In this document: positions 35,688 through 45,113 of the stretch, piece by piece
Position numbering within the stretch: position 1 is the stretch's first letter
Layout of the letters: every line of letters starts with the position of its first letter
Source of the DNA: Streptomyces fulvoviolaceus
GTDB taxonomy: Bacteria > Actinomycetota > Actinomycetes > Streptomycetales > Streptomycetaceae
Assembly (NCBI RefSeq): GCF_000718165.1
Contig: NZ_JOEY01000016.1
Coordinates: 62,001-126,000, forward strand
Direction: 5' to 3'
DNA: 64,000 bases
Translations under genes and position numbers: made by a program
The notes under the pieces: generated by a model
Database searches by the model: none
Told to the model about the DNA's origin: nothing
The model's input: only the letters and a program-made list of their open reading frames with translations

Positions 35688-37298
35688 TCACCTTCCCCTT
35701 CGCACCGCCCCCGCCAGAATCCACCCCTCGACCGCCTCGTACTGCCGCCTCTGCTCCTCCGACTTCCGCCGCCCCGACAGCACCGTCCCCAGCCACCCGA
35801 AGGCGAAGCCCGCCGGGATCGACACCAGGCCCGTCGTGGTGAACGGGAACCAGTTGAAGTCGGCGTGCGGGAAGGCGGAGATGGGGGTGCCGGAGACGAG
35901 GTTGGTGCCCGACATGAGGATCAGGACCGTGAGGGTGCCGCCGATGAGGGTGGCGAGGAGACCGGTTCGGGTGTAGCGGCGCCAGAAGAGGCTGTAGACC
36001 AACGCGGGAGCCAGGGCCGAGGCACCCACACAGAACGACAGGATCACCAGCGGCTGCAGGCTGCGGTGTTGGATCAGCGTGGCGAGGAGGATCGTCGGGA
36101 TGCCGACCGCCAGTGCCGAGACGCGGGCCAGCATCATCTCGCGCTGCGCCGACATCTCCTGGACGCGGGTCGCGAACACGTCGTGGGCGAGGGAGTTGGC
36201 GCAGGCGAGGATCATGCCGGCGACGGAGGCCAGCAAGGTCAGGAAGATCGCCGTGGTGACCGTGGTGAACAGCAACGTCTCCGCCGTGGAGACGTCCGGG
36301 CCGAAGGCGGCCCGGGACCCCAGCAGATAGGCCGTGTTTCCCTGCGGATCCGCCTCCGCGATCACCGCCCGCCCGATCAGCGCCGTCGCGCCGAACCCGA
36401 CGACCGTGATGACCAGGACGAACAACACCACCGACGAGACCGCCCAGGACATCGAACGGCGCACCTGGCGGGCGCTCGAGGCGGTGTACATGCGCATGGT
36501 GACGTGCGGCAGGCACGCACCGCCGATGACCACCGCGAGCTGCGACGTGATCATGTCCACGCGCGCGTACGGCCCGCCCGCGAACTCCAGACCCGATTGC
36601 AGGAAGGCCGGCCCCACACCGCTCTGGTCGGCCGCCGCGTCGAACAGCGCGCCCGGGTCCCAGGCGAACCTGTTCATGATCAGTACGGCGACCACGGCGC
36701 CCGAGCCGAGCAGCATCACGATCTTCAGGATCTGGATGAGGGCAGTGCCCTTCATGCCGCCGATGGCCGCGTAGCTGATCATCAGCACGCCGAGGCCGAT
36801 GATGAAGCCCGTCTTCAGCGAGTCACCGGAGAACCCCAGGATGAACGCCAGCAGTTGGCCCGTGCCGGCGAGCTGCACCAGCATCAGCGGCAGCAGCGCG
36901 GCAATGGTGACCAGGCACGAGGCGATGCGCACCGAACGCCCGGGCATCCGCCGTGCCAACGCGTCCCCCATGGTGAACCGGCCCGCGTTGCGCAGGGGTT
37001 CGGCCAGCAGGAACATCAGCAGCATCAGCGACAGGGCCGTGCTCAACGCGAGGACGACGCCGTCGTAGCCGTAGAGGGCGATCACACCACCCGTGCCCAG
37101 CACGGTCGCGGCGGAGATGTAGTCGCCCGCGATGGCGAGGCCGTTGCGCAGCGGGGACAGGGAGCCGTAGCCGGTGTAGAACTCGTCGAGGTCGTCGTTG
37201 TCCGGGCCTGTCATCACGCACAGCAGCAGGGTGAGGGTGGCGACGGCGGAGAAGGCGACCAGGGACATCGCCTGCGAGGAGTCGCTGAAGCCCGTCAT
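35688..37298 (-). CDS. Sodium:solute symporter, acetate permease (ActP)-like
   Basis: This 536-residue membrane protein of the SSS family has about 13 helices. ActP-like features are DEFYTGYGSLSPLRNGLAIAGDYISAATVLGTGG near the N-terminus, LPHVTMRMYTASSARQVRRSM, and LASVAGMILACANSLAHDVFA in the sodium-site region. The ATG at 37298 overlaps the stop of the DUF485 gene (ATGA). DUF485-ActP pairs are common and usually transport short monocarboxylates such as acetate; the substrate here is inferred from that. Confidence 0.88.
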   Translation of the reverse strand: MTGFSDSSQAMSLVAFSAVATLTLLLCVMTGPDNDDLDEFYTGYGSLSPLRNGLAIAGDYISAATVLGTGGVIALYGYDGVVLALSTALSLMLLMFLLAEPLRNAGRFTMGDALARRMPGRSVRIASCLVTIAALLPLMLVQLAGTGQLLAFILGFSGDSLKTGFIIGLGVLMISYAAIGGMKGTALIQILKIVMLLGSGAVVAVLIMNRFAWDPGALFDAAADQSGVGPAFLQSGLEFAGGPYARVDMITSQLAVVIGGACLPHVTMRMYTASSARQVRRSMSWAVSSVVLFVLVITVVGFGATALIGRAVIAEADPQGNTAYLLGSRAAFGPDVSTAETLLFTTVTTAIFLTLLASVAGMILACANSLAHDVFATRVQEMSAQREMMLARVSALAVGIPTILLATLIQHRSLQPLVILSFCVGASALAPALVYSLFWRRYTRTGLLATLIGGTLTVLILMSGTNLVSGTPISAFPHADFNWFPFTTTGLVSIPAGFAFGWLGTVLSGRRKSEEQRRQYEAVEGWILAGAVRRGR

Positions 37299-37699
37299 CG
37301 CCGCACCGCCTCCCTCTTGGCGTCCAGTTCGGACTGCTTGCGGATGCGGTCCGCGATCGGGTCGACGAGACGGCGCGCGGTGTGCTCGTAGAGGGCGATC
37401 GCCAGCCAGGTGACGGGCAGTTGGAGCAGGGCGAGCAGCAGGCCGGTGGGCAGACCGCCCGCGACCGTGCTCGTCATGACGGACGGCGCGAACGCGGACA
37501 GGAACAGGAAGAGCGTGAAGTACCCGAGCGCGGTGAGCGTGGCCACGCGCCGTTGCCAGCGGTAGGCGCTGCGCAGGATCCGCAGGTCGCTGTGGTGGCC
37601 GAGCGCGTGCTGGTGGCGCGGTCTGCGGTGCGCCGGTTGGGGTGGGGCGGGCGGCTGCCAGGGGTAGGTCGGACGGGGCTGTGACGGGTCGTAGGACAT
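37295..37699 (-). CDS. DUF485 membrane protein, partner of the symporter
   Basis: This 134-residue protein has a Pro/His-rich cytoplasmic N-terminus (about 1-40) and two membrane helices (VATLTALGYFTLFLFLSAFAP and GLPTGLLLALLQLPVTWLAIALYEHTARR), the pattern of DUF485/YjcH proteins. It precedes the symporter gene with a 4-base overlap. The family partners ActP-type transporters, though its exact function is unsettled as far as I know. The 305-bp gap upstream, towards the NmrA-like gene, carries low-GC promoter-like sequence near 37800-37880. Confidence 0.85.
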   Translation of the reverse strand: MSYDPSQPRPTYPWQPPAPPQPAHRRPRHQHALGHHSDLRILRSAYRWQRRVATLTALGYFTLFLFLSAFAPSVMTSTVAGGLPTGLLLALLQLPVTWLAIALYEHTARRLVDPIADRIRKQSELDAKREAVRR

Positions 37700-37930
37700 C
37701 CCGGTGCTCCTTGCGTGGCTCGGGTCCGTTCGGTGGGGACCGCAGGGAGTTGGGGGCGGATGGGCGAGCGGAGTCACGCACGTTACTCGCGGGTTCGGAG
37801 ATGTACAGCCTTTTCTCCAAACTGATCGGTCGGTATGCGCTTACTTCGCTGACCTGCGGTGTTACCCGCGTTAACTCTGACTTTTGGAGGGCGCGTCACA
37901 CTTCGGCCGCCCGGTCCCTCTTGTTGGCAG

Positions 37931-37990
37931 GACTTCAAGGACTTCAAGGACTTCAAGGACTTCAAGGACCTCAGGACTTCACGACTTCAC
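37931..37990 (+). repeat. Tandem repeat in the leader of the NmrA-like gene
   Basis: GACTTCAAG occurs four times in perfect tandem (37931-37966). It is followed by three 8-base degenerate units, GACCTCAG and twice GACTTCAC, ending at 37990 directly before the SD GAGGAG. Seven units therefore fill the 60 bases upstream of the ribosome-binding site. Confidence 0.9.
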
Positions 37991-38004
37991 GAGGAGACAG
38001 AGCA

Positions 38005-38706
38005 GTGGACATCGTTGTTTTCGGAGCGAACGGGCCGACCGGGCGACAGGTCGTCGAACAGGCGGGTGCCGAGGGGCACACGGTCACCGCGGTCACGCGG
38101 CGTCCCGGGGGCTTCCCGTTGGAGGGGCCGTGGCTGCGGGTGGTGGAGGGCGATGTGTACGACCCGTTCGCCGTCGAGGGGGTCGTGGCCGGACAGGACG
38201 CCGTGATCTCGGCGCTCGGGGTGCCGTACAGCAAGGAGGAGGTGACCGTGTACTCCGCGGGCATCACCCACATCACCGAGGCCATGGCCAAGCACGGCGT
38301 CGGCCGACTGGTCGCCGTGACCTCGACCGTGCTCTTCGGGACCCCCGCGCCCGGCGAGAACTTCCTGTTCAGGAGGGTGCTGGAGCCGGCCCTCATGCGC
38401 TTCATGGGGCGCACCGTGTACGAGGACATGCGGCGCATGGAGGAGATCGTGCGGGAGACGGACCTGGACTGGACGGTGCTCCGCCCCGGCGGCCTGTTCG
38501 ACGCGCCGGCCGTCAGCGACTACGAGGTCGGCACGTCACGCCTGCCCGGCCGGTACACGGCACGGGCGGATCTCGCCCACGAGTTGCTGCGGCAGGCTGC
38601 GGATGACCGCCACGCGCGCGCGTACGTCGACGTACGCACCACACAGAACACGCCGAGCTTCCTCGACCTGATCCGCAAGGAGGCGGTCGGCGGCAAGGAG
38701 AAATAG
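38005..38706 (+). CDS. NmrA/SDR-like NAD(P)-binding oxidoreductase
   Basis: This 233-residue protein has a Rossmann start MDIVVFGANGPTGRQVVEQA, then VISALGVPYSKEEV, RLVAVTSTVLFGTPAP and LDWTVLRPGGLFD, the pattern of atypical SDRs that bind NAD(P)H (NmrA, BVR-B-like). A full catalytic YxxxK is not obvious, so it may be a reductase or a redox-sensing protein. GTG 38005 is decided by GAGGAG at 37991-37996. A tandem GACTTCAAG array sits in its leader. Confidence 0.85.
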   Translation: MDIVVFGANGPTGRQVVEQAGAEGHTVTAVTRRPGGFPLEGPWLRVVEGDVYDPFAVEGVVAGQDAVISALGVPYSKEEVTVYSAGITHITEAMAKHGVGRLVAVTSTVLFGTPAPGENFLFRRVLEPALMRFMGRTVYEDMRRMEEIVRETDLDWTVLRPGGLFDAPAVSDYEVGTSRLPGRYTARADLAHELLRQAADDRHARAYVDVRTTQNTPSFLDLIRKEAVGGKEK

Positions 38707-38795
38707 GGGCGGGTCCGGGGCGGGCGGCTGGGTACGATACGGCGTCGGTCGCCGGGGGAGCGGTCGCAAGGGGACGAATCCGGGGGACGGTACCG

Positions 38796-39185
38796 ATGTC
38801 CGACGTGCGTGAATCCGTGATGCCGACAGAGGTGCGGGCCGTTCGACTGCTGCTGTTCGGGCTCGCTTTCCTCGGCCTGGTGGTCGTCCTCGTGCTCTCG
38901 GAGGAGCTGACCTCCTACGGGCTCGGCGAGCTGGTGGCGCCCTGGACGCTGGTGTGGGTGTGCGCGCTGCTGGCCCTGAGGTACGACGGTGGCGCGCGGG
39001 GCGGGGTGCGGATCACGACCATCGTGGTGATGGTGTTCGTCCTCGTCGGGTCGTTCAACCAGGTGTTCGACGCGACGGCGCCCGCGGAGTTCGTGGACGC
39101 CGCGCTGCGCATCGCGGCCGGGGTGCCGGTGGTCGTCCTGCTGTTCCTGCCGGAGGCCACGGCCTGGTTCGACCGGGAGAACTGA
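38796..39185 (+). CDS. Small membrane protein of unknown function
   Basis: This 129-residue protein has four predicted membrane helices: RLLLFGLAFLGLVVVLVLS, LVAPWTLVWVCALLALRY, ITTIVVMVFVLVGSFNQVF and IAAGVPVVVLLFLPEATAWF. I do not recognise the family. The ATG at 38796 follows CGGGGGACGG. A -10-like TACGAT lies near 38733. It is convergent with the acetyltransferase gene. Confidence 0.7.
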   Translation: MSDVRESVMPTEVRAVRLLLFGLAFLGLVVVLVLSEELTSYGLGELVAPWTLVWVCALLALRYDGGARGGVRITTIVVMVFVLVGSFNQVFDATAPAEFVDAALRIAAGVPVVVLLFLPEATAWFDREN

Positions 39186-39219
39186 CGAAGATCTGCCGGG
39201 ACGCTTCCCGCCTCCCGTG

Positions 39220-39714
39220 TCAGTTCCCGAGGTGCACGCGCGCGTAGCGGACGCCGGGGCGGCCGGAGTGGGGGAGGGTGGTGGGGCCGACGCAGGTGAA
39301 GCCGTTGCGCTCGAGGACGGTTCGGGAGGCCAGGTTGTCGAGGGGCGTCCTCGCGGTGAGCTCGGTGAGGCCGTACTCCGTCGCGGACAGCCGGCAGACC
39401 TCCTCGACGGCCGCCGTCGCGACGCCCCGCCCCGCGGCGGACTCGCCCACGCGGTAGCCGAGTTCGGCGGAGCCGTCCGCCACGTCCACGAGGTTGACCC
39501 GGCCGATCAGCTCCCCTCCCTCGCTTGTCACGACGTGGAAGTGGCAGTCCCCGGCGGCCTGTTCGGCGAGCAGCGCCTCGAGCCGGGCCGCGAACTCCGT
39601 GAAGTACGCGTCACCCCGATCCGGAATCGTGCGTGCGAAGTACGCGCGGTTCGCCCGCTCGAAGGCCAGTAGGGCGTCCGCGTGATCGGGCCGTAGCCGC
39701 TCCAGCTTCACCAT
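39220..39714 (-). CDS. GNAT acetyltransferase, RimJ/RimL type
   Basis: This 164-residue protein is a Rim-type GNAT: LERLRPDHADALLAFERANRAYFARTIPDRGDAYF at the start, then IGRVNLVDVADGSAELGYRVGESAAGRGVATAAVEEVCRLSATE and ARTPLDNLASRTVLERNGFTCVGP. The acetyl-CoA motif GRGVAT is intact. RimJ/L enzymes acetylate protein N-termini or small amines. ATG 39714 begins exactly at the conserved strand. It is 60 bases downstream of the MFS stop and may be co-transcribed with it. Confidence 0.9.
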   Translation of the reverse strand: MVKLERLRPDHADALLAFERANRAYFARTIPDRGDAYFTEFAARLEALLAEQAAGDCHFHVVTSEGGELIGRVNLVDVADGSAELGYRVGESAAGRGVATAAVEEVCRLSATEYGLTELTARTPLDNLASRTVLERNGFTCVGPTTLPHSGRPGVRYARVHLGN

Positions 39715-39774
39715 GAGATCGAGACTAGGCGGGGCTCTGTTCTCGAACACCTCCATTAACTGCGCCCTGCCCGC

Positions 39775-41274
39775 TCACTGCTCCTTCAGTACCGGGAACC
39801 GCCTCGGCGCCAGCACCAGCAGCACCACGAACGCCACCGCCGCCGCACACGCCGCCCCCAGATACACCGCGTGCACCGCGTCCGCGATGGCCCGCCGCGT
39901 CGCCTCCGGTGCCGTACCGGCGTCCAACGCGCGCGTGACCGAGTCGAGGTCGCTCGCGCCGCCCAGGCGGGAGGCCAGCACGCCGTTGGCGACCGCGCCG
40001 AAGACCGCCGCGCCGATGGTCTGGCCGGTCTGGCGGCAGAAGAGGACGGAGGCGGTCGTCGTGCCGCGTTCCGCCCAGCCGACCGTGGACTGGACGCCGA
40101 CGATCAGGGGGAGCTGGAACAGGCCCAGGGCGCCGCCCAGGAGCAGCATCAGCAACGTCGGCTGCCATGCCTCGCCCGGATACGGCAGGAACGGGAAGGC
40201 GAGGAGAACCAGCGTCGCCGTCCCCATCCCCAGCATCGCCGTGTTGCGGAAGCCGATCCGCCGGTACACGTGCTGGCTGAGCGCCGCCGACACCGGCCAG
40301 CTCAACGTCCATACGGAGAGCACGAATCCGGCGGCCACGGGTGCCAGACCGAGCACTGACTGGGCGTACGTCGGGAGGAACACGGCCGGGGCCACCATCA
40401 GCAACCCCATAGCGCCCAGGGCCAGGTTGACCGCGGCGATCGTACGGCGGCGCCACACCCACCCCGGGATGATCGGCTCGGCCGCCCGGCGTTCCACCAG
40501 CACCACGACCGCCACCAGGGCAAGTCCCGTACCGAACAAGGCGATCGACGGGCCCGACAGCCACGGCCACGCCACCCCGCCCTGCACCAGCGCCGTCAGC
40601 AGCACACCCCCGCACGCGAACACCGCCAGCGCGCCCGCCCAGTCGACACGCGCGCGCGTGGACGGCGTTTCCCGCTTCGGCTCGTGCAGGTGGCGGACGA
40701 TCAGCCACAACGCCACTGCCCCGATCGGCAGGTTGACCAGGAAGATCCACCGCCAGTCCGCGTACGCCGCCAGCACCCCGCCCACACCCGGTCCCGCGAC
40801 CGCCGACACCGCCCACACCGTGGACAGCTTGGCCTGGATCTTCGGGCGTTCCTTCAGCGGGTAGAGGTCGGCGGCGAGTGTCTGGACCGTGCCCTGCAAC
40901 GCCCCGCCGCCCAGCCCCTGCACGACCCGGAAGGCGATCAGCGCGCCCATGTTCCAGGCGACCGCACAGAGCAGCGAGCCGAGGAGGAACAGGGCCGCGC
41001 CCACGATCAGCACCGGCTTGCGGCCGAAGGTGTCCGACAGCTTGCCGTAGACGGGGAGGGTGACCGTCACGGCCAGCAGATAGCCGGAGAAGAGCCAGGA
41101 GAAGACCGAGAAGCCGCCGAGGTCGCCGACGATCTGCGGTACGGCCGTGGAGACGATGGTGGAGTCGAGGGCCGCCAGTGCCATCGCGAGCATCAGCGCG
41201 GCCACGACGGCGCCGCGCCGGTCGGGCGACGTGCGCTGCGGGGCCTCACGTATCGCGGGTTGCGTGTCGCCCAC
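39775..41274 (-). CDS. MFS transporter, DHA2 (EmrB/QacA) drug-exporter type
   Basis: This 499-residue protein has 14 membrane helices. The DHA2 signature LDSTIVSTAVPQIVGDLG is near the start, then YLLAVTVTLPVYGKLSDTFGRKPV, and the helix-5 motif C-like GPGVGGVLAAYADWRWIFLVNLPIG. Such transporters export drugs or self-made metabolites with the proton gradient. I prefer GTG 41274 because GGGGGAAGGA lies just upstream; the ATG at 41295 has no SD. A 414-bp gap separates it from the divergent ABC transporter genes and holds candidate operators. Confidence 0.88.
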   Translation of the reverse strand: MGDTQPAIREAPQRTSPDRRGAVVAALMLAMALAALDSTIVSTAVPQIVGDLGGFSVFSWLFSGYLLAVTVTLPVYGKLSDTFGRKPVLIVGAALFLLGSLLCAVAWNMGALIAFRVVQGLGGGALQGTVQTLAADLYPLKERPKIQAKLSTVWAVSAVAGPGVGGVLAAYADWRWIFLVNLPIGAVALWLIVRHLHEPKRETPSTRARVDWAGALAVFACGGVLLTALVQGGVAWPWLSGPSIALFGTGLALVAVVVLVERRAAEPIIPGWVWRRRTIAAVNLALGAMGLLMVAPAVFLPTYAQSVLGLAPVAAGFVLSVWTLSWPVSAALSQHVYRRIGFRNTAMLGMGTATLVLLAFPFLPYPGEAWQPTLLMLLLGGALGLFQLPLIVGVQSTVGWAERGTTTASVLFCRQTGQTIGAAVFGAVANGVLASRLGGASDLDSVTRALDAGTAPEATRRAIADAVHAVYLGAACAAAVAFVVLLVLAPRRFPVLKEQ

Positions 41275-41364
41275 CTGGATTCCTTCCCCCTGCATCTATC
41301 TGCCGTACGACAGCTTCCCACTTGACCCTCACGTCGCGGCAGGGTGGAACCTCAGTGGACCGGA

Positions 41365-41419
41365 GGGTGGACCCGACCCCCTAGATCGGCTCCACCCGGG
41401 GGTGGACTGCCCCTAGGGG
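41365..41419. promoter_or_regulatory. Candidate operators between MFS and ABC transporter genes
   Basis: In this gap GGGTGGAC occurs at 41365-41372 and 41400-41407, each followed within a few bases by CCCCTAG. TCCACCC-GG-GGGTGGA (41391-41406) is a perfect inverted repeat. CCCCTAGGGG (41410-41419) is a perfect 10-bp palindrome. No regulator gene is adjacent. I see no gene in the rest of the gap. Confidence 0.55.
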
Positions 41420-41688
41420 GACCTCCGTACTACGGCTCGGGGAGGGTTCGTACCGCCGGAGGAGGAGATGGCACCGGTCCCGTCCTTAACCTGGCTTTAC
41501 GCCGCTGGGGAGCGGTGGGGGGAGGCAGACCGGATCCACGGGGGTGGGGTTTTCCCCCGTGGAAGACGGTGCTGAGCACCAGCGCGCCGGACCATCTCCG
41601 GGCACCAGACTGAACGCCGTACCCAAGCACACACCGAACGCCGGGCGATCTCGGCGGCTCACTCGCTGACCGATATAGGAGACATACC

Positions 41689-42477
41689 GTGACATCGGCT
41701 GTGACCATCACCAGGCACGGGGGCACTGGAGGGCGTACGGCCGTTGCCGCGCGGGCGCGGCAGGTCGTCAAGGCGTACGGGTCCGGGGAGACCCGTGTCG
41801 TCGCCCTCGACCACGTCGACGTGGACATCGCGCGGGGTCAGTTCACCGCGATCATGGGCCCCTCGGGGTCCGGCAAGTCCACGCTCATGCACTGCCTCGC
41901 CGGGCTCGACACCGTCACGTCCGGGCAGATCTACCTCGACGAGACCGAGATCACCGGTCTGAAGGACAAGAAGCTCACGCAACTGCGCCGGGACCGGATC
42001 GGGTTCATCTTCCAGGCGTTTAATCTGCTGCCGACGCTTAATGCGATCGAGAACATCACGCTGCCCATGGACATCGCCGGCCGGAAGCCGGACGCGGCGT
42101 GGCTGGGGCAGGTCGTCGACACCGTGGGGCTGAGCGACCGGCTCAAGCACCGGCCGACCCAGCTCTCCGGCGGTCAGCAGCAACGTGTCGCCGTGGCAAG
42201 GGCGTTGGCGGCCCGGCCCGAGATCATCTTCGGTGACGAGCCGACCGGAAACCTCGACTCCCGTGCGGGGGCAGAGGTGTTGGGCTTCCTGCGCCGGTCC
42301 GTGGACGAGCTGGGCCAGACCATCGTGATCGTCACGCACGACCCGGTGGCGGCGTCGTACGCCGACCGTGTGCTGTACCTCGCCGACGGCCGGATCGTCG
42401 ACGAGATGTACAAGCCGACCGCTGAGGCCGTCCTCGACCGCATGAAGGACTTCGACGCCCGGGGGCGTACGTCATGA
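41689..42477 (+). CDS. ABC transporter ATP-binding protein, MacB/LolD type
   Basis: This 262-residue ATPase has Walker A GPSGSGKS, Q-loop FIFQAFNLLPTLNAIENI, signature LSGGQQQRVAVARAL and Walker B IIFGDEPTGNLDS, the pattern of the MacB/LolD/FtsE branch. A basic N-terminal extension of about 25 residues precedes the domain. GTG 41689 follows AGGAGACATACC. It overlaps the permease gene by four bases (ATGA). Confidence 0.95.
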   Translation: MTSAVTITRHGGTGGRTAVAARARQVVKAYGSGETRVVALDHVDVDIARGQFTAIMGPSGSGKSTLMHCLAGLDTVTSGQIYLDETEITGLKDKKLTQLRRDRIGFIFQAFNLLPTLNAIENITLPMDIAGRKPDAAWLGQVVDTVGLSDRLKHRPTQLSGGQQQRVAVARALAARPEIIFGDEPTGNLDSRAGAEVLGFLRRSVDELGQTIVIVTHDPVAASYADRVLYLADGRIVDEMYKPTAEAVLDRMKDFDARGRTS

Positions 42478-45053
42478 CCGTCATGAAGACCTCGATGCGC
42501 AACTTCTTCGCGCACAAGGGACGGATGGCCCTGTCGGCCGTCGCGGTCCTGCTGTCGGTGGCCTTCGTCTGCGGGACGCTCGTGTTCACCGACACGATGA
42601 ACACGACGTTCGACAAGCTCTTCGCGGCCACGTCCTCCGACGTGACGGTGAGCGCCAAGGGCGCCTCCGACAGCGGTGAGACGACCTCGGGCAACGGCAA
42701 GCCGCCGGTCATGCCGGCCTCGGTGCTCGGCAAGGTGCGCGAGGCGCAGGGCGTGAAGTCGGCGGAGGGGAGCGTCTTCTCGAGCTCCGTGACCGTCGTG
42801 GACGCCGACAAGGACAGCCTGTCGCCGTCCAGCGGTGCGCCGACCATCGTCGGCAGCTGGAACGCCAACGAGGCCCGCACCATGAAGATCACCTCCGGTG
42901 CGGCACCCAAGAACTCCGGTCAGGTCATGGTCGACGCGGACACCGTCGACAAGCACCACCTGAAGCTCGGCGACGAGATCGGCGTGATCAGCGCGGTCGG
43001 CACCCACAAGGCGAAGATCTCCGGCATCGCCGACTTCCAGGTCACCAACCCCGGTGCCGCGATCTTCTACCTGGACACCAGGACGGCCCAGGAGACGCTG
43101 GTCGGCGAGACGGGCGTTTTCACCAACGTCAACGTCACGGCTGCCTCCGGTGTCACCGACGCGCAGTTGAAGCAGAACGTCGCGGCCGAAGTCGGCGGCG
43201 CCTACAAGGTGCAGACGGCCAAGGAGACCGCCGACGCCAACCAGAAGGACGTCGAGGGCTTCATGAGCGTCATGAAGTACGCGATGCTCGGCTTCGCCGG
43301 GATCGCCTTCCTCGTCGGCATCTTCCTGATCATCAACACCTTCTCGATGCTGGTCGCCCAGCGGACGAGGGAGATCGGGCTGATGCGGGCCATCGGGTCC
43401 AGCCGGAAGCAGGTCAACCGGTCCGTGCTGACCGAGGCGCTGCTGCTGGGCGTGTTCGGCTCGGTGCTGGGGGTCGGCGCGGGCGTCGGTCTCGCGGTCG
43501 GCCTGATGAAGCTGATGGGCCAGATGGGCATGCACCTGTCGACGGCCGATCTGACGGTGGCGTGGACGACCCCGGTGGTCGGCCTGCTGCTGGGCGTGGT
43601 CGTGACCGTCCTGGCGGCCTACCTGCCGGCCCGCCGCGCGGGGAAGGTCTCCCCGATGGCCGCGCTGCGCGACGCCGGCGCTCCCGCCGACGCCAAGGCC
43701 GGCCGGATACGGGCCCTGGTCGGCACGGTGCTGACCGGCGCCGGCGGCTACGCCCTCTACCTGGTCACCCAGGCGGACAAGGCCAAGGAAGGCTCGCTGT
43801 GGCTCGGCCTCGGCGTGGTGCTGACCCTGATCGGCTTCGTCGTGATCGGCCCGCTGCTCGCGGGCGGCGTGGTGCGCGTCCTGGGCGCGGTCGTCCTCAG
43901 GGGGTTCGGCCCGGTCGGCCGCATGGCCGAGCGCAACGCCCTGCGCAACCCGCGCCGTACGGGAGCCACGGGCGCCGCCCTGATGATCGGCCTCGCGCTC
44001 GTCGCCTGTCTGTCGGTCGTCGGCTCCTCCATGGTCGCCTCCGCGACGAACCAGCTCGACAAGACCGTCGGCACGGACTTCATCATCGGGAGCGACGGCG
44101 GCCAGCTGATCACCCCGCAGGCCGTGCAGGCCGTGAAGTCGACGCCGGGGCTCGAGCGGGTCACCGAGTACAAGTGGACCGAGGGCGACTTCACCACGCC
44201 CGACGGCAAGACACTCGACGATACGGCGATCACCGCGGCCGACCCGTCCTACGCGACCGACCTGCGCACCGAGACGGTCGCTGGCAAGCTCGAGGACGCC
44301 TACAAGCCCGACTCGATGTCCGTCCACGAGACGTTCGCCAAGGACCACGGCATCCACCTCGGGTCCAAGATCTCCGTGGCCTTCAAGGACGGCTCCACGG
44401 CCGACCTGACGGTCCGCGCGATCACCAGCAGCGACGTCGTCATCGACGCCGGCGCGATGTACACCTCCATCGACACGCTGGCGAAGTACGTGCCGGCCGA
44501 CAAGCTGCCGCTCGACGACATGGTCTTCGCCACGGCCAAGGAGGGGCAGCAGGACGCCGCGTACAAGTCCCTGAAGTCCGCGCTGCACGACTACCCGCAG
44601 TACAAGGTCCGCGACCAGACCGACTACAAGGAAGCGCTGAAGGACCAGATCGGTCAGCTCCTGAACATGATCTACGGCCTTCTCGCCCTCGCGATCATCG
44701 TCGCGATCCTCGGTGTCGTGAACACCCTGGCGCTGTCCGTGGTCGAGCGGACGAGGGAGATCGGCCTCATGCGGGCGATCGGCCTCTCGCGGCGCCAGCT
44801 GCGGCGGATGATCCGCATGGAGTCGGTGGTGATCGCCCTCTTCGGCGCGCTGCTGGGGCTGGGTCTGGGCATGGGCTGGGGCGCGACGGCTCAGAAGCTG
44901 CTGGCTCTGGAGGGCCTGACGGTCCTGGAGATCCCCTGGCCGACCATCGGCGGCGTGTTCATCGCCTCGGCGTTCGTGGGCTTGTTCGCCGCGCTGATCC
45001 CGGCGTTCCGGGCGGGCCGGATGAACGTGCTGAACGCGATCGCGGCCGAATAG
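42474..45053 (+). CDS. FtsX-like ABC transporter permease (two FtsX domains)
   Basis: This 859-residue membrane protein has an N-terminal helix (ALSAVAVLLSVAFVCGTLVF), a large extracytoplasmic domain (about 50-260), and an FtsX domain with helices near 270-400 (AMLGFAGIAFLVGIFLIINTF, LGVFGSVLGVGAGVGLAVGL, VGLLLGVVVTVLAAYLPARRAGKVSP). A middle pair of helices, a second external domain and a second FtsX domain (IYGLLALAIIVAILGVVNTLAL, ALFGALLGLGLGMG, FIASAFVGLFAALIPAFRAGR) follow. TREIGLMRAIG occurs in both halves, showing internal duplication. With its ATPase it may export a lipid, peptide or drug; no substrate clue is visible. Confidence 0.93.
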   Translation: MTVMKTSMRNFFAHKGRMALSAVAVLLSVAFVCGTLVFTDTMNTTFDKLFAATSSDVTVSAKGASDSGETTSGNGKPPVMPASVLGKVREAQGVKSAEGSVFSSSVTVVDADKDSLSPSSGAPTIVGSWNANEARTMKITSGAAPKNSGQVMVDADTVDKHHLKLGDEIGVISAVGTHKAKISGIADFQVTNPGAAIFYLDTRTAQETLVGETGVFTNVNVTAASGVTDAQLKQNVAAEVGGAYKVQTAKETADANQKDVEGFMSVMKYAMLGFAGIAFLVGIFLIINTFSMLVAQRTREIGLMRAIGSSRKQVNRSVLTEALLLGVFGSVLGVGAGVGLAVGLMKLMGQMGMHLSTADLTVAWTTPVVGLLLGVVVTVLAAYLPARRAGKVSPMAALRDAGAPADAKAGRIRALVGTVLTGAGGYALYLVTQADKAKEGSLWLGLGVVLTLIGFVVIGPLLAGGVVRVLGAVVLRGFGPVGRMAERNALRNPRRTGATGAALMIGLALVACLSVVGSSMVASATNQLDKTVGTDFIIGSDGGQLITPQAVQAVKSTPGLERVTEYKWTEGDFTTPDGKTLDDTAITAADPSYATDLRTETVAGKLEDAYKPDSMSVHETFAKDHGIHLGSKISVAFKDGSTADLTVRAITSSDVVIDAGAMYTSIDTLAKYVPADKLPLDDMVFATAKEGQQDAAYKSLKSALHDYPQYKVRDQTDYKEALKDQIGQLLNMIYGLLALAIIVAILGVVNTLALSVVERTREIGLMRAIGLSRRQLRRMIRMESVVIALFGALLGLGLGMGWGATAQKLLALEGLTVLEIPWPTIGGVFIASAFVGLFAALIPAFRAGRMNVLNAIAAE

Positions 45054-45073
45054 CCAACGGGGACGGGGGAGCG

Positions 45074-45113
45074 CCCGGCGCCGAGAAGTCACGGGGGACT
45101 TCTCGGCGCCGGG
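45074..45113 (+). terminator. Terminator after the ABC permease gene
   Basis: CCCGGCGCCGAGAAGTC (45074-45090) and GACTTCTCGGCGCCGGG (45097-45113) form a perfect 17-bp stem with a 6-base loop, followed by TTCTTTG. The remaining 220 bases before mfd show no gene. Confidence 0.88.

Noticed and set aside
37931..37990. CRISPR-like array
   Set aside because: Units are 8-9 bp without spacers; it is a simple tandem repeat.
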